64,000 bases of DNA. Origin: Hymenobacter monticola. Lineage in GTDB: Bacteria; Bacteroidota; Bacteroidia; Cytophagales; Hymenobacteraceae. A program made the translations under genes and the position numbers. The notes under the pieces were generated by a model that was not told the DNA's origin, ran no database searches, and saw nothing but the letters and a program-made list of their open reading frames with translations. Location of the stretch: contig NZ_CP094534.1 of NCBI RefSeq assembly GCF_022811645.1, positions 2,108,001 through 2,172,000 on the forward strand, read 5' to 3'. Shown piece after piece: positions 1 to 8,242 of this stretch (position 1 is its first letter; each line of letters opens with the position of its first letter).

Positions 1-1951
1 TTCCGCCTTGGGGCGTGAGTGTGGCCGTGAAGCTGGTGTTGCCCGTGCCCGCCGTGAAGCTCACATTGGCTGAGTTCTGGGTCAGGTTATTGATGGTCAA
101 AGCTGTGGGCGCGTTGCAAACGGGCGAGGTGCAGGTAAGAGTAAGGGTGAACCTAGGGCTGCCGCTGACGCCCTGCACGAAGATGAAGTAGTTGGTGCCA
201 GCCACGCTCGGGAAAGTTACCTGCGAAGCGACGCCATTTGTTAAGCAGGTGAGCTGGTCGTCGTTGCCGTCCACGCAGGTGAGGGCCCCGCAAGTGCCGC
301 TGTACACAAAGACCTTCGTGTTGCCCGTGAAGGCCTGGAGGGTCGTGCAGGCGTTCACCGTGACGATGTCGCCTGTGCCTACAAACGAGTAGAACACGCC
401 GGCCCGGTTCGCAAAGGCGCCGCCGCAGGTGCCGGTGGGGTCGCCGGCGGTGGTGGCCCCGACGGTGGTGCCCGTCACGCTCTGCCCGCAACTCAGGGCA
501 ACGGCGCCGCTGCACACGTCATTGGCCATCGCGAGGGTGGTGAAGGTGGTGGTGGCGGCTGTGGACGTAAGGCCGCCCGTGCAGTTGGCCACCACCGAAA
601 CCGTGTAGGTGGTGCTGGGCGTCAGGCCGGTGAGGGCCACGGGCGAGGCGGTGGGGGCGGGCGTGACGGTGGTGGCCGTGCCGCCGGTGGGCGTGTAAGT
701 CACGGTATAGCTCGCCGCGCTGGCCGAAAAGGTCACGTTGGCCGACGTGTTGGTGACGCTGTTGGTCGAGAGGGCGGCGGGCGCTGGGCAAACCGGTGGG
801 TTCGTCACGCAGATGGTGAAGCCCCCGTTAGAGCTGGACGTCGGGGGAAAACTGGAGAAGCTGTAAACGCGCACGTAGTAAGTCGCGCCCACGCTCAGGC
901 CCGTGGCTGTGATGGTTTCAACCCCGCCGCGGGGGGTGGCATCGGCGCAGGCAACGGTGGTGCCGGGGCAGGCGCCGTCGCGCAGGTCGAGCACGGCGTC
1001 GAAGGTCATGTTGCCCGTCACCGTCACGGTGTGCGTGGTGTTGGTGGCCACGAATGAGTACCACACATCGTCATCGGCCGTGCCACCGCAGGAGCCAGCC
1101 GCCGTCGAGGCCGTAGCCCCGAGCGTGCTACCCGTAGTTCGGGAACAGGCGACGTTGGAAGCGAGCGAAACAGCCCCCGCGCATTCGTCGTTGGCCGGCA
1201 CGCTGGGGAGCGTCTGGAAGGAGCCGACCAGGGGGGAAGTTGCCGTCAGGCCACCGCTGCAGTTGCCGGTCACCGTCACGCTGTACTGGGTGCCGGGCGT
1301 CAGGCCGGTGAGGGCAATGGGCGAGGCCGCGCCGGTGGTCATTTGGGCCGTGCCGCCGGTGGGCGTGTAGTTCACGGTGTAGCTCGTATTGCCGTTGCCA
1401 CCCGTGAATTCTACGTTGGCGCTGGTGGTTGTAATCGCGCTCACTGCCGTCAAGGTAGGGGCCGCACAGGCCGGCGGGGCTACGCAGGCAATGGAAGCCG
1501 CAAACCCCGTGCTGACGATGCTAGCGTTCGAGGAGAACACCAAGGTGAGCTGGCCCGTCGAATTGGTAGCGGTGACCGTGCCGGGGCTGTTGGTGCTAGA
1601 GTGGGACCCGATAAGAGGAGCTGAGGTCGTCGGCCCGTCGTAGATGCGCAGAAAGTCAACCGCGCCTTCCGTGCTGAAGGAAGAGAACACCAGCTGCACC
1701 CGCGAGCCCGCCGTGGCCGGCGTCAGTACGCTGGTCAGGCTCTCGTTATTCTGGTAGTTGCCGCTGGCACCGCCCGAATCGTAGATGGTACCGGAACAAG
1801 TCGTCGCGTTGGTCCCAATGGTGAACACCTGGGCCCGGGCGCCGGTGCTGCACAATAGCAGCACCAGCAAGGCCAGTACCAATAGCCGGCCGGTGCGGAA
1901 TGATACAGGCCGCGGCCGGGCGGGCCGCCTTGCTTGTAAAAAGTTTCTCAT
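1..1951 (-). CDS. Secreted CUB / fibronectin-III / PPC-like surface protein, 3' end cut by window edge
   Basis: The frame is open from an ATG at 1951 to the left edge (at least 650 codons), so the C-terminus is missing. The first ~41 residues form a signal peptide with a hydrophobic core (LLVLALLVLLLCSTGARA, then Q). Next comes a CUB-like domain (FLRIYDGP motif), a fibronectin-III module (TPTGGTA ... LTGLTPG), a PPC-like domain (NDECAGAV, WYSFVAT, FDAVLDL), a second FN3 module, a second PPC-like domain (VFYSFVGTG) and the beginning of a third FN3 module. This architecture is typical of exported Bacteroidota surface or adhesin proteins carried by T9SS; the sorting domain would lie outside the window, so secretion by T9SS is inferred. 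The two complete FN3 modules are similar at DNA level. Confidence 0.85.
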   Translation of the reverse strand, partial: MRNFLQARRPARPRPVSFRTGRLLVLALLVLLLCSTGARAQVFTIGTNATTCSGTIYDSGGASGNYQNNESLTSVLTPATAGSRVQLVFSSFSTEGAVDFLRIYDGPTTSAPLIGSHSSTNSPGTVTATNSTGQLTLVFSSNASIVSTGFAASIACVAPPACAAPTLTAVSAITTTSANVEFTGGNGNTSYTVNYTPTGGTAQMTTGAASPIALTGLTPGTQYSVTVTGNCSGGLTATSPLVGSFQTLPSVPANDECAGAVSLASNVACSRTTGSTLGATASTAAGSCGGTADDDVWYSFVATNTTHTVTVTGNMTFDAVLDLRDGACPGTTVACADATPRGGVETITATGLSVGATYYVRVYSFSSFPPTSSSNGGFTICVTNPPVCPAPAALSTNSVTNTSANVTFSASAASYTVTYTPTGGTATTVTPAPTASPVALTGLTPSTTYTVSVVANCTGGLTSTAATTTFTTLAMANDVCSGAVALSCGQSVTGTTVGATTAGDPTGTCGGAFANRAGVFYSFVGTGDIVTVNACTTLQAFTGNTKVFVYSGTCGALTCVDGNDDQLTCLTNGVASQVTFPSVAGTNYFIFVQGVSGSPRFTLTLTCTSPVCNAPTALTINNLTQNSANVSFTAGTGNTSFTATLTPQGG

Positions 1952-2323
1952 AAGCGAAAAGTAAAGGTGATTTGGCACTGGGTTTTAGGAAGCTTTTTTT
2001 GAACTTATAAGTGTTAAGGTACGACCCAAGCGAATTAGATGCGGTTTTCCCCAAGAGATAAGCGGCTTTGTAAAGTGCGGCGGCGTACTATTTTGATGAC
2101 ATAATTAAAATCTGTCTTCTACAATATAAACGGCTTAGATTACTGTGGCTACCCTTCAGCTTAACGGCTCTTGGTTAAGTACTGTTGTTGCGTTTTTGCA
2201 GCAATCAGCCCAATAAGGGGGGATGGGCGGTGGCCCACGGCCTGCGCGGGTGCGGCTCGGTTTCTGGTGGCAGCCGGGCACAATGCCTACCTTGCGGCTC
2301 TCATTTTGGCTTGCTGTTCCGCT
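1952..2323. other. Intergenic region between divergent genes
   Basis: About 370 bases separate the divergent secreted protein and the moxR-type gene. The left half (about 1960-2150) is clearly more AT-rich than its surroundings and probably holds the promoter of the leftward gene, but no exact TTTG / TAnnTTTG pair was found. The moxR frame stays open back to 2171, but that extension does not resemble the family, so it is treated as non-coding. Confidence 0.5.
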
Positions 2324-3322
2324 ATGCTTCCTGCTTCCAATACGTCTCTTCCGGCAGACGCTCCCATCGATTACCATCCCCTCATCCGCCAGGTATTTGC
2401 CGAGATGGGCAAAGTGGTGGTGGGCCAGCAGCCGCTGCTCAGCCGCCTGCTCATTGGCCTGTTCACGGGCGGCCATATTCTGCTGGAGGGCGTGCCCGGC
2501 CTAGCCAAAACGCTCACCATCTCCACGCTGGCCAAGGTGCTGCACCTGCACTTTCAGCGCGTGCAGTTCACCCCCGACCTGCTGCCCTCCGACCTGGTGG
2601 GCACCATGATTTACAACCAGAACCAATCCATCTTCGAGGTGAAGAAGGGGCCGATTTTCGCCAACCTCGTGCTGGCCGACGAAATCAACCGCTCACCGGC
2701 CAAGGTGCAGAGCGCCCTGCTCGAAGCCATGCAGGAAAAACAGGTTACCATCGGCGACACCACCTATCCGCTCGACCTGCCCTTTTTGGTGCTGGCCACC
2801 CAAAACCCCGTGGAGCAGGAAGGCACCTACCCACTACCCGAGGCCCAGGTCGACCGCTTCATGCTGAAGGTGCACGTCGACTATCTCAAGAAAGCCGACG
2901 AGCTGGAGGTGATGCGCCGCATGGCCAACCTCAGCTTCGTAGAAGATGTGCAGCCGGTGCTCACGCAAGCCGATATCTTCGGCATTCGCCAGCAAATCAA
3001 CCAGGTGCAGATTTCCGACACGCTGGAGAAGTACCTCATTGAGCTGGTGTTTGCCACCCGCCGCCCGGCCGATTACGAGCTGCCGGAGTTTGCCCAGGCC
3101 GTGCAATTCGGGGCCAGCCCGCGGGCCAGCATTGCCCTGCACCGCGCCTCCAAGGCCGTGGCTTATCTGGAGGGCCGCGACTACGTGCTGCCCGAAGACA
3201 TCAAGGAAGTGGCGGCCGACGTGCTCAACCACCGCATCCTGCTCACCTACGAGGCCGAAGCCGACGGCATCCGCACCCAGGACCTGATTGAGGCCATTCT
3301 GCGCAAGGTGCCCATTAGCTAG
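2324..3322 (+). CDS. MoxR-family AAA+ ATPase
   Basis: A 332-residue AAA+ ATPase. Walker A is GVPGLAKT at about residues 56-63, Walker B is VLADE at 116-120 followed by INRSPAKVQSALLEAMQE, and sensor-1 is ATQNPVEQEGTYPLPEAQVDRF, broken here as ATQNP then DRF. The C-terminal lid contains the ASPRAS motif. The ATG at 2324 was chosen because the family starts about 30 residues before the VVGQ motif; the frame is open to 2171 but that stretch is unlike MoxR. MoxR ATPases act as chaperone-like factors, usually beside DUF58 and VWA-domain genes. None of those follows here: the gene ends at a strong terminator and is an orphan, so its client cannot be inferred from context. Confidence 0.93.
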   Translation: MLPASNTSLPADAPIDYHPLIRQVFAEMGKVVVGQQPLLSRLLIGLFTGGHILLEGVPGLAKTLTISTLAKVLHLHFQRVQFTPDLLPSDLVGTMIYNQNQSIFEVKKGPIFANLVLADEINRSPAKVQSALLEAMQEKQVTIGDTTYPLDLPFLVLATQNPVEQEGTYPLPEAQVDRFMLKVHVDYLKKADELEVMRRMANLSFVEDVQPVLTQADIFGIRQQINQVQISDTLEKYLIELVFATRRPADYELPEFAQAVQFGASPRASIALHRASKAVAYLEGRDYVLPEDIKEVAADVLNHRILLTYEAEADGIRTQDLIEAILRKVPIS

Positions 3323-3380
3323 TAAGAATCAGGAAAAGGTTTTGCCTTCACGCTACTTTGCTGCTCTATTTTATTCGCAC

Positions 3381-3413
3381 AAAAAAAGGCTGACCGTGCG
3401 GTCAGCCTTTTTT
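3381..3413. terminator. Bidirectional intrinsic terminator
   Basis: A short GC stem (GGCTGACC, loop, GGTCAGCC; about 3388-3407) has an A-run on its left and a T-run on its right. It lies between convergent genes (moxR-type and the T9SS cargo gene) and can serve both. Confidence 0.9.
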
Positions 3414-3431
3414 ATGCCATGTAGCAGAAGT

Positions 3432-5342
3432 TTATTCTACTACCACGCGTTTAACCACGAGGTCGTTGCCGGTTTTCAGCGTCAGAGTGTAGATGCCGGG
3501 GGCAAAGCTGCTTACGTTGAATTCGGTGGTGCCGCCGGCGGTGGGCAGGCTCAATTGGCGCGTGAGCACCACTTGGCCCAGCGCGTTGCTGAGCGTAGCG
3601 GTGGCGGCATGCAAACCCGCAGGTACCGTGAGCTGGAAGCTCTGGTGCGCGGGGTTCGGGTACAGATTCATCGTGGCAGCCAGCGCGTCATTGCGGGTGC
3701 CTGACAGCGTGCTCAGCGTAACACTCAGGGCAGGACGGAACGAAGTGCCAGCTACGCTTAAGTCAGTGAAGGCGATGCCATCGTTGGAGGCGAAGAAAGT
3801 GCCGACACGCAACGGCGTCTCGTCTTGGTAGGCGAGACCGAAGTTGGAAGTGCTGAGCTGCCGCACGGCAACGAAGAAAGTGCCCGAAACGGCAATGTTG
3901 GGGATAGATACCACGTCATCGCCGCCAGCCAGCGGACGCACCCGTGCCGGCGAGGTGTACAGTACGGTACCCGGGTTGCCGTTGGAAGCTGCCGACAGGA
4001 TGAGAACTTGATAATTGTTCGAAGCAGTGGCGGTGCCAATGAACGTGGGCGTAACCGCCGATACAGACGATGACGCGGCGTTGGTGGTGTATTTTGAGTA
4101 GAAAGTGGCCGTGTTAACGGTGGTGGAGTTGGAGCCGAAACCGCCCGCGAAGGTCGTCACCGCAGGATTGGTGTAGGAAAGGGTGCCGGCCGAAAGAGTT
4201 TGTTGCGTGCTGGCCGTGTTGTTGCCGGCGGCATCGTCGGCGGGCACGGCCACAGTCACGGTATTGGTGCCGGTAGCAGCCGTAACGGGATAAGCCGTGA
4301 ACGTGATGGTGGTGCTGGCATTAGCGGCAATAGCCGGGATAGCCTGCGTAGTGGTGTACGTGGTAGCCCCGCTCACCGTCAGGGTGGCGTTGCGGGCGGT
4401 GCTGGCGGCACTACCTACGTTCTTAATAACGGCACTCACAACCACCGGCGATGCGTAGCTCGAAACGGTGCCCAGCGTGTAGATGGTTTGCACGCTCAAG
4501 TCGTTGGCATACACTACAGTAGGAGTGAAGCGGTAAGTGCGGCCGGCATCCGGGCGTACGTTGCCGCTGTAGTTGAAGGCGCCGGTGGCGTTGGTGTAGA
4601 AGCCGGTGATGAAAGTGGCCGCGCTCCAAAGCGTGGTGCCGGGGCCGGTTTTGTTCACCAAAACGGTTTGGCCGTTGGCCGAGCTCGAACCTTTCAGGCC
4701 CACTACGGCAAAGCGGTAGTCGTCGGCGTTGGGGCCCTGCGTGGCGGTGTTGTACACAAACTCCACGTTGTTGGTGGTTTCGTACAGCTTCACCTGGAAG
4801 CTTATCGAACTGTATTGCAGGTCGTAGAGCGCCGTTTTGTCGCTCACGTTCTTCCACTGAATGGTGCACACCCGGTTGGGGGCCGTGCCCGTGGTAGCCA
4901 CCCGGTACTCGGTGCCGCCGGCGGCGGTACCCGCTGCCAGGTCCATGTTGAAGGGCGCAATGATGTTTACGTTGGCCGGGTTCGTGCTGGAGATAGGGTC
5001 GGGAATGGTAGGGGTGGTGCTTTCCTGCAGAAATAGGGCGGCTGCCGAAGGCGCCGCGGCCCCCAGCCGGATAAAGCCGTTCGTGTTCAGTACGAACTGC
5101 GTGAAGGCCGCGCCGTTGTAGTTGAACGTGAAGCCAATGTTTTGCGCCGCCGAGTTGTCGTCGTCGGTGTTGGCCGTGGCAATGGCCGCGCCCGTGGTGC
5201 CCAGGTCGGTATAGGTACCGGCCACGTTTTGCGCGTTCGTGGGCGTGTAGTTGAAGGTTTGCGCGTGCGCCAATACGGGCAGCAAGGCAACGGGCAGCAG
5301 CCGACTAGCTCGCTTCAGCTGCGTTTGTAGGGATGAGAACAT
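3432..5342 (-). CDS. T9SS-secreted protein with CARDB-like region and type A sorting domain
   Basis: 636 residues from the ATG at 5342. That start gives a conventional signal peptide (MFSSLQTQLKRASRLLPVAL ... AHA, then Q); the upstream ATG at 5402 would put 20 Phe/Pro-rich residues before it. The N-terminal third is a beta-rich domain resembling surface-protein lectin/nidogen-like folds (about 25-280). A CARDB-like segment follows (about NDLSVQTIYTLG ... VVSAVIKNVG), then a second beta domain. The last ~80 residues are a type A C-terminal sorting domain (LYPNPAHQSF, LSNALGQVV, APGIYTL, VKRVVVE), the signal for T9SS export and cell-surface attachment. No catalytic motif was seen, so the function is unknown; adhesin or matrix protein is an inference. 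Confidence 0.88.
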   Translation of the reverse strand: MFSSLQTQLKRASRLLPVALLPVLAHAQTFNYTPTNAQNVAGTYTDLGTTGAAIATANTDDDNSAAQNIGFTFNYNGAAFTQFVLNTNGFIRLGAAAPSAAALFLQESTTPTIPDPISSTNPANVNIIAPFNMDLAAGTAAGGTEYRVATTGTAPNRVCTIQWKNVSDKTALYDLQYSSISFQVKLYETTNNVEFVYNTATQGPNADDYRFAVVGLKGSSSANGQTVLVNKTGPGTTLWSAATFITGFYTNATGAFNYSGNVRPDAGRTYRFTPTVVYANDLSVQTIYTLGTVSSYASPVVVSAVIKNVGSAASTARNATLTVSGATTYTTTQAIPAIAANASTTITFTAYPVTAATGTNTVTVAVPADDAAGNNTASTQQTLSAGTLSYTNPAVTTFAGGFGSNSTTVNTATFYSKYTTNAASSSVSAVTPTFIGTATASNNYQVLILSAASNGNPGTVLYTSPARVRPLAGGDDVVSIPNIAVSGTFFVAVRQLSTSNFGLAYQDETPLRVGTFFASNDGIAFTDLSVAGTSFRPALSVTLSTLSGTRNDALAATMNLYPNPAHQSFQLTVPAGLHAATATLSNALGQVVLTRQLSLPTAGGTTEFNVSSFAPGIYTLTLKTGNDLVVKRVVVE

Positions 5343-5503
5343 GAAAAAGGGAAAAGGTGGTGAATATGAAGAGGGGAAAAAACGAAACAAAAAAAAGCTC
5401 AACAGCCAGCTACTGGGGGTGCTCAGGCGTAAGCTGCGCCCAAGTTACGGCCGCAACGAGCAAAGCGTTCGATAAAAGAGCCAGGCTGGCCATGTGCAGG
5501 GCC

Positions 5504-6532
5504 CTAAGTGCCCGCCGCCGATACGGCTTGCATTAAAGTCACGGCATTGCCGGAAGGGTTGCATCCCGCCACGGGCATAAAGGTGCGCGCCGGCTCGCCC
5601 GGGCGCAGGGCCAGGCCGTGGGTATAGGTCTTGTCATAGTAATCGAGCACCAGCTCCACCATGCGCTCGAAGTCGCCGGCCTCGACGGCCGCCAGCGCCT
5701 GCTGGGTGGCCAGTCCCCCCAGGCGCTTGTGCAGCCGCTCGATGGCCGCCGCCAGCTCGGCGGGGCTTTCGGCGCCGTATTCGGCGGCCAGCTTGGTCAC
5801 GCGGGCTTCGCGGGGCACTTGCAGCACGTAGCGCGGGGCCTGACGCATTTGCTCAAATAAGGCCACCGGGATGGTGAGGCGCCCAATCTGCCGGCTTTCG
5901 TCTTCCACCCACACCGGCACATTAGGGGGCAACTGCAGCAGGGCGGCGGCCAGGTTGTTTTCGAACTGCTCCTGCGTCGGCTGGACGGGCTGCCCAATGG
6001 CCCCAAAGGCCGAGCCCTTGTGGTGGGCCAGCCCTTCGAGGTCGAGCACCGGCTGCCCGTGCTCGGCGGCCAGCGCGTGCAGCACGTCGGTTTTGCCGCT
6101 GCCGGTGAGGCCACCCAGCACGCGCCACGGCCGCGGCTCGGCAAACGCGGCCAGCACCGCCCGGCGGTAGTCCTTGTAGCCTTTGTCGAGCAAATGCACT
6201 TTGAAGCCGGCCAGTTCCAGCAGCCACAGCACGGCGCCGCTGCGCATGCCGCCGCGCCAGCAGTGCAGGCGCACTTCCTTGCCGGGGGCCAGCTTTTTGG
6301 CCTGTTTCACCATCGCCGACATCTTCGGCCCAAAGAATTCGAGGCCCAGGTGCACGGCCTTCTCCTGGCTTATCTGCTTGTAGGCCGTGCCAATGCGGGC
6401 CCGTTCCTCGTCGGTGAACAGCGGCAGGCTGAGGGCGCCCGGCACGTGGCCCTGGGCAAACTCAATGGGCGCCCGCACGTCGAGGATGGGGTAGGGCAGG
6501 GCTTCGAACTCGGCAAGGGGGTGGCGGGGCAT
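5504..6532 (-). CDS. mnmH: tRNA 2-selenouridine / geranyl-2-thiouridine synthase (MnmH/SelU)
   Basis: 342 residues. The N-terminal rhodanese domain carries the active-site motif HCWRGGMRSG with Cys91, followed by a P-loop (GLTGSGKT, 141-148). This pairing is specific to MnmH, which geranylates and selenates 2-thiouridine at the wobble position of Lys, Glu and Gln tRNAs. The start at 6532 (MPRHPLAEF) was chosen because the frame upstream of it runs into the 42-bp tandem repeat and is low-complexity Pro/Ala. The length is close to that of the E. coli enzyme (about 360). No selD lies in the window, so whether selenium is actually used is unknown. Confidence 0.95.
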   Translation of the reverse strand: MPRHPLAEFEALPYPILDVRAPIEFAQGHVPGALSLPLFTDEERARIGTAYKQISQEKAVHLGLEFFGPKMSAMVKQAKKLAPGKEVRLHCWRGGMRSGAVLWLLELAGFKVHLLDKGYKDYRRAVLAAFAEPRPWRVLGGLTGSGKTDVLHALAAEHGQPVLDLEGLAHHKGSAFGAIGQPVQPTQEQFENNLAAALLQLPPNVPVWVEDESRQIGRLTIPVALFEQMRQAPRYVLQVPREARVTKLAAEYGAESPAELAAAIERLHKRLGGLATQQALAAVEAGDFERMVELVLDYYDKTYTHGLALRPGEPARTFMPVAGCNPSGNAVTLMQAVSAAGT

Positions 6533-6596
6533 GGTGGGCGGTGTACGGACGTAAAAAGAAAACAGTCGGACGCGCGCGTCTGGTGCGTCCAAGGCA

Positions 6597-6752
6597 CCCC
6601 GGAGGCACCCACCACCGGTGGCGGGCGCCTCCGGGGCCGTCTGGATAGGCCCGGCAGCGGTGGCGGGTGCTTCCGGGGGCATCTGGACAGGCCCGGCAGC
6701 GCTGCCCGGTGCTTCTGGAACTGTCCGGATAGGCCCGGCAGCGCGGCCCGGC
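6597..6752. repeat. Three 42-bp tandem repeats plus a palindrome between mnmH and pdxJ
   Basis: Three consecutive 42-bp units lie at 6617-6658, 6659-6700 and 6701-6742. Each ends in AGGCCCGGCAGC and contains a GGTGC/GGCGC-TTCCGG core, and a partial fourth unit reaches pdxJ. The first unit is also the right half of a 40-bp near-palindrome (6597-6616 against 6617-6636; the outer 10 bp CCCCGGAGGC / GCCTCCGGGG are perfect). 42 bp is 14 codons and no stop interrupts the leftward mnmH frame, but the predicted peptide looks non-functional. Confidence 0.85.
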
Positions 6753-7466
6753 CTACCGCAGCTGCTGCTTATACAGCTGCACCGTGTTTTCGAGGCCCAG
6801 GTAAATGGCGTCGCAAATCAGCGCGTGGCCGATGCTCACCTCGGCCAGTTCGGGCAGCTGCTGGTGCAGGAACGCCAGGTTGTCGAGGTCGAGGTCGTGG
6901 CCGGCGTTCACGCCCAGGCCCAGCTGGCCGGCGCGGGCGGCGGTGGCGCGGTAGGGGGCCACGGCGGCTTCGCGGTCGGCGGAGTACTGCACGGCATAGG
7001 CTTCGGTGTAGAGCTCAATGCGGTCGGTACCGGTGCTCTGGGCCGCTTCCAGCAGGCGCAGGTCGGGGTCGAGGAAGATGCTGACGCGGGCGCCGAATGA
7101 TTTCAGCTCGGCCACCACCTCGCGCAGAAACTGCTGGTGCGTGATGGTGTCCCAGCCCGCGTTGGAGGTAATGGCGTCGGGGGCGTCGGGCACCAGCGTC
7201 ACCTGCTCAGGACGCACCTCGCGGCACAGGGCCAGGAAGTCGGGCGTGGGGTTGCCCTCCACGTTCAGCTCGGTGCTGACGATGTGCTTCAGGTCGCGCA
7301 CGTCCTGGTAGCGGATGTGGCGCTCGTCGGGCCGCGGGTGCACCGTGATGCCCTCGGCTCCAAACCGCTCAATGTCGCGGGCGGCCTGCAGAATGTCGGG
7401 GCGGTTGTGGCCCCGGGCGTTGCGCAGGGTGGCCAGTTTGTTGATGTTGACGCTGAGCTTGGTCAT
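6753..7466 (-). CDS. pdxJ: Pyridoxine 5'-phosphate synthase
   Basis: 237 residues, the normal PdxJ length. It condenses 1-deoxyxylulose 5-phosphate with 3-amino-2-oxopropyl phosphate to give pyridoxine 5'-phosphate in the DXP-dependent vitamin B6 pathway. Family motifs include the start [44 protein letters not shown] and the C-terminal [10 protein letters not shown] ... EVSIGHALI. The ATG at 7466 matches the conserved N-terminus; the open frame continues upstream into a palindromic repeat that is not coding. In other Bacteroidota pdxJ often sits near nadK, as it does here about 5 kb away. pdxA is not in the window. Confidence 0.97.
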   Translation of the reverse strand: MTKLSVNINKLATLRNARGHNRPDILQAARDIERFGAEGITVHPRPDERHIRYQDVRDLKHIVSTELNVEGNPTPDFLALCREVRPEQVTLVPDAPDAITSNAGWDTITHQQFLREVVAELKSFGARVSIFLDPDLRLLEAAQSTGTDRIELYTEAYAVQYSADREAAVAPYRATAARAGQLGLGVNAGHDLDLDNLAFLHQQLPELAEVSIGHALICDAIYLGLENTVQLYKQQLR

Positions 7467-7522
7467 GTTTTTCAGGGCAAGAGGGTGCGGGGGTAGGAGG
7501 GCAGGAGGAATTTGAAAAAGCA

Positions 7523-7634
7523 AAAGAACGTCATGCAGAGCGCAGCGAAGCATCTTGCTCGCGCAGCCCAATTCATTCGATTGGATTACTTGCTGCGGGC
7601 AAGATGCTTCGCTGCGCTCTGCATGACGTTCTTT
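7523..7634. repeat. Perfect 36-bp inverted repeat (REP-like, GTCATGC...GAAGCATC family)
   Basis: Arms 7523-7558 and 7599-7634 are perfect reverse complements over 36 bp, separated by 40 bp. The arm core runs from GTCATGC to GAAGCATC, a sequence type seen again at 43.2, 47.1 and 51.3 kb. It fills the gap between the divergent pdxJ and yqeY genes. Confidence 0.93.
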
Positions 7635-7677
7635 GCGTCGTTCTGTTTGTCCAATTGCCTCACCACTCCACCTCATC

Positions 7678-8139
7678 ATGCTCAAAAACGACATCGACGC
7701 CGCCATCAAGCAAGCCATGCTGGCCAAAGACAAAGTGCGCCTCACCGCCCTGCGCAGCATCAAATCGCAGATTATGCTGGCCGAAACGGCCGAGGGCGCC
7801 AGCGCCGCCGGCCTCACGCCTGAGGCCGAGCTCAAGCTCCTCAACAAAGCTGCCAAGCAACGCCGCGACGCCGCCACCATTTATAAGGAGCAGTTCCGTT
7901 CCGAACTAGAGGCCAACGAGCTGGCCGAGCTGGCCATCATCGAAGAATTCCTGCCCGCCCAGCTCACCGAAGCCGACCTCGTGGAGCGCCTCGTGCACAT
8001 CATCCAGCGCGTGGGCGCCACCGGCCCCTCCGACCTGGGCAAGGTGATGGGCGTGGCCGCCCGCGAGCTCTCGGGTCAGGCCGACGGCAAGCGCATCTCC
8101 GACGTGCTGGGCCACCTGCTGAACAACACGAACCTGTAA
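7678..8139 (+). CDS. GatB/YqeY domain protein
   Basis: 153 residues, matching the YqeY family: start [18 protein letters not shown], then [23 protein letters not shown] and the C-terminal [18 protein letters not shown]. The fold is shared with the tRNA-interacting tail of GatB, but free-standing YqeY has no settled biochemical role; tRNA binding is an inference from the fold. The ATG at 7678 starts the conserved region; codons upstream lie in the palindrome. It is followed by cvpA across a heptamer-repeat spacer. Confidence 0.92.
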   Translation: MLKNDIDAAIKQAMLAKDKVRLTALRSIKSQIMLAETAEGASAAGLTPEAELKLLNKAAKQRRDAATIYKEQFRSELEANELAELAIIEEFLPAQLTEADLVERLVHIIQRVGATGPSDLGKVMGVAARELSGQADGKRISDVLGHLLNNTNL

Positions 8140-8145
8140 TGAAAT

Positions 8146-8234
8146 TTTGAGGGTTGAGTTTTAAGTGTTTAATGAGCAGCTATTGGGGATTCCAGCAAAA
8201 GCGCAACTCAACATTCAACCCTCAAAACTCAACC
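8146..8234. repeat. Heptamer-array inverted pair between yqeY and cvpA
   Basis: The right arm at 8206-8233 is exactly four 7-bp units (ACTCAAC, ATTCAAC, CCTCAAA, ACTCAAC). The left arm at about 8146-8170 holds the complementary TTGAGGG / TTGAGTT type in inverted orientation, less regularly. The same unit type recurs at 8764-8856. Confidence 0.8.
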
Positions 8235-8242
8235 TTTTCAAC

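Noticed and set aside
2156..2476. Leftward open frame of 106 codons overlapping the start of the MoxR-type gene
   Set aside because: It is antisense to the conserved MoxR N-terminus and its composition (Arg/His/Pro-rich) is that of a GC-driven shadow frame.
4200..5036. Rightward 278-codon open frame inside the T9SS cargo gene
   Set aside because: Antisense to a clear secreted protein with signal peptide and sorting domain; Gly/Arg/Val/His-rich shadow translation without motifs.
7523..7634. Reading the long inverted repeats as insertion sequences or CRISPR
   Set aside because: No transposase frame lies between the arms, no target-site duplication was visible, and there are only two inverted arms and not regularly spaced direct repeats.
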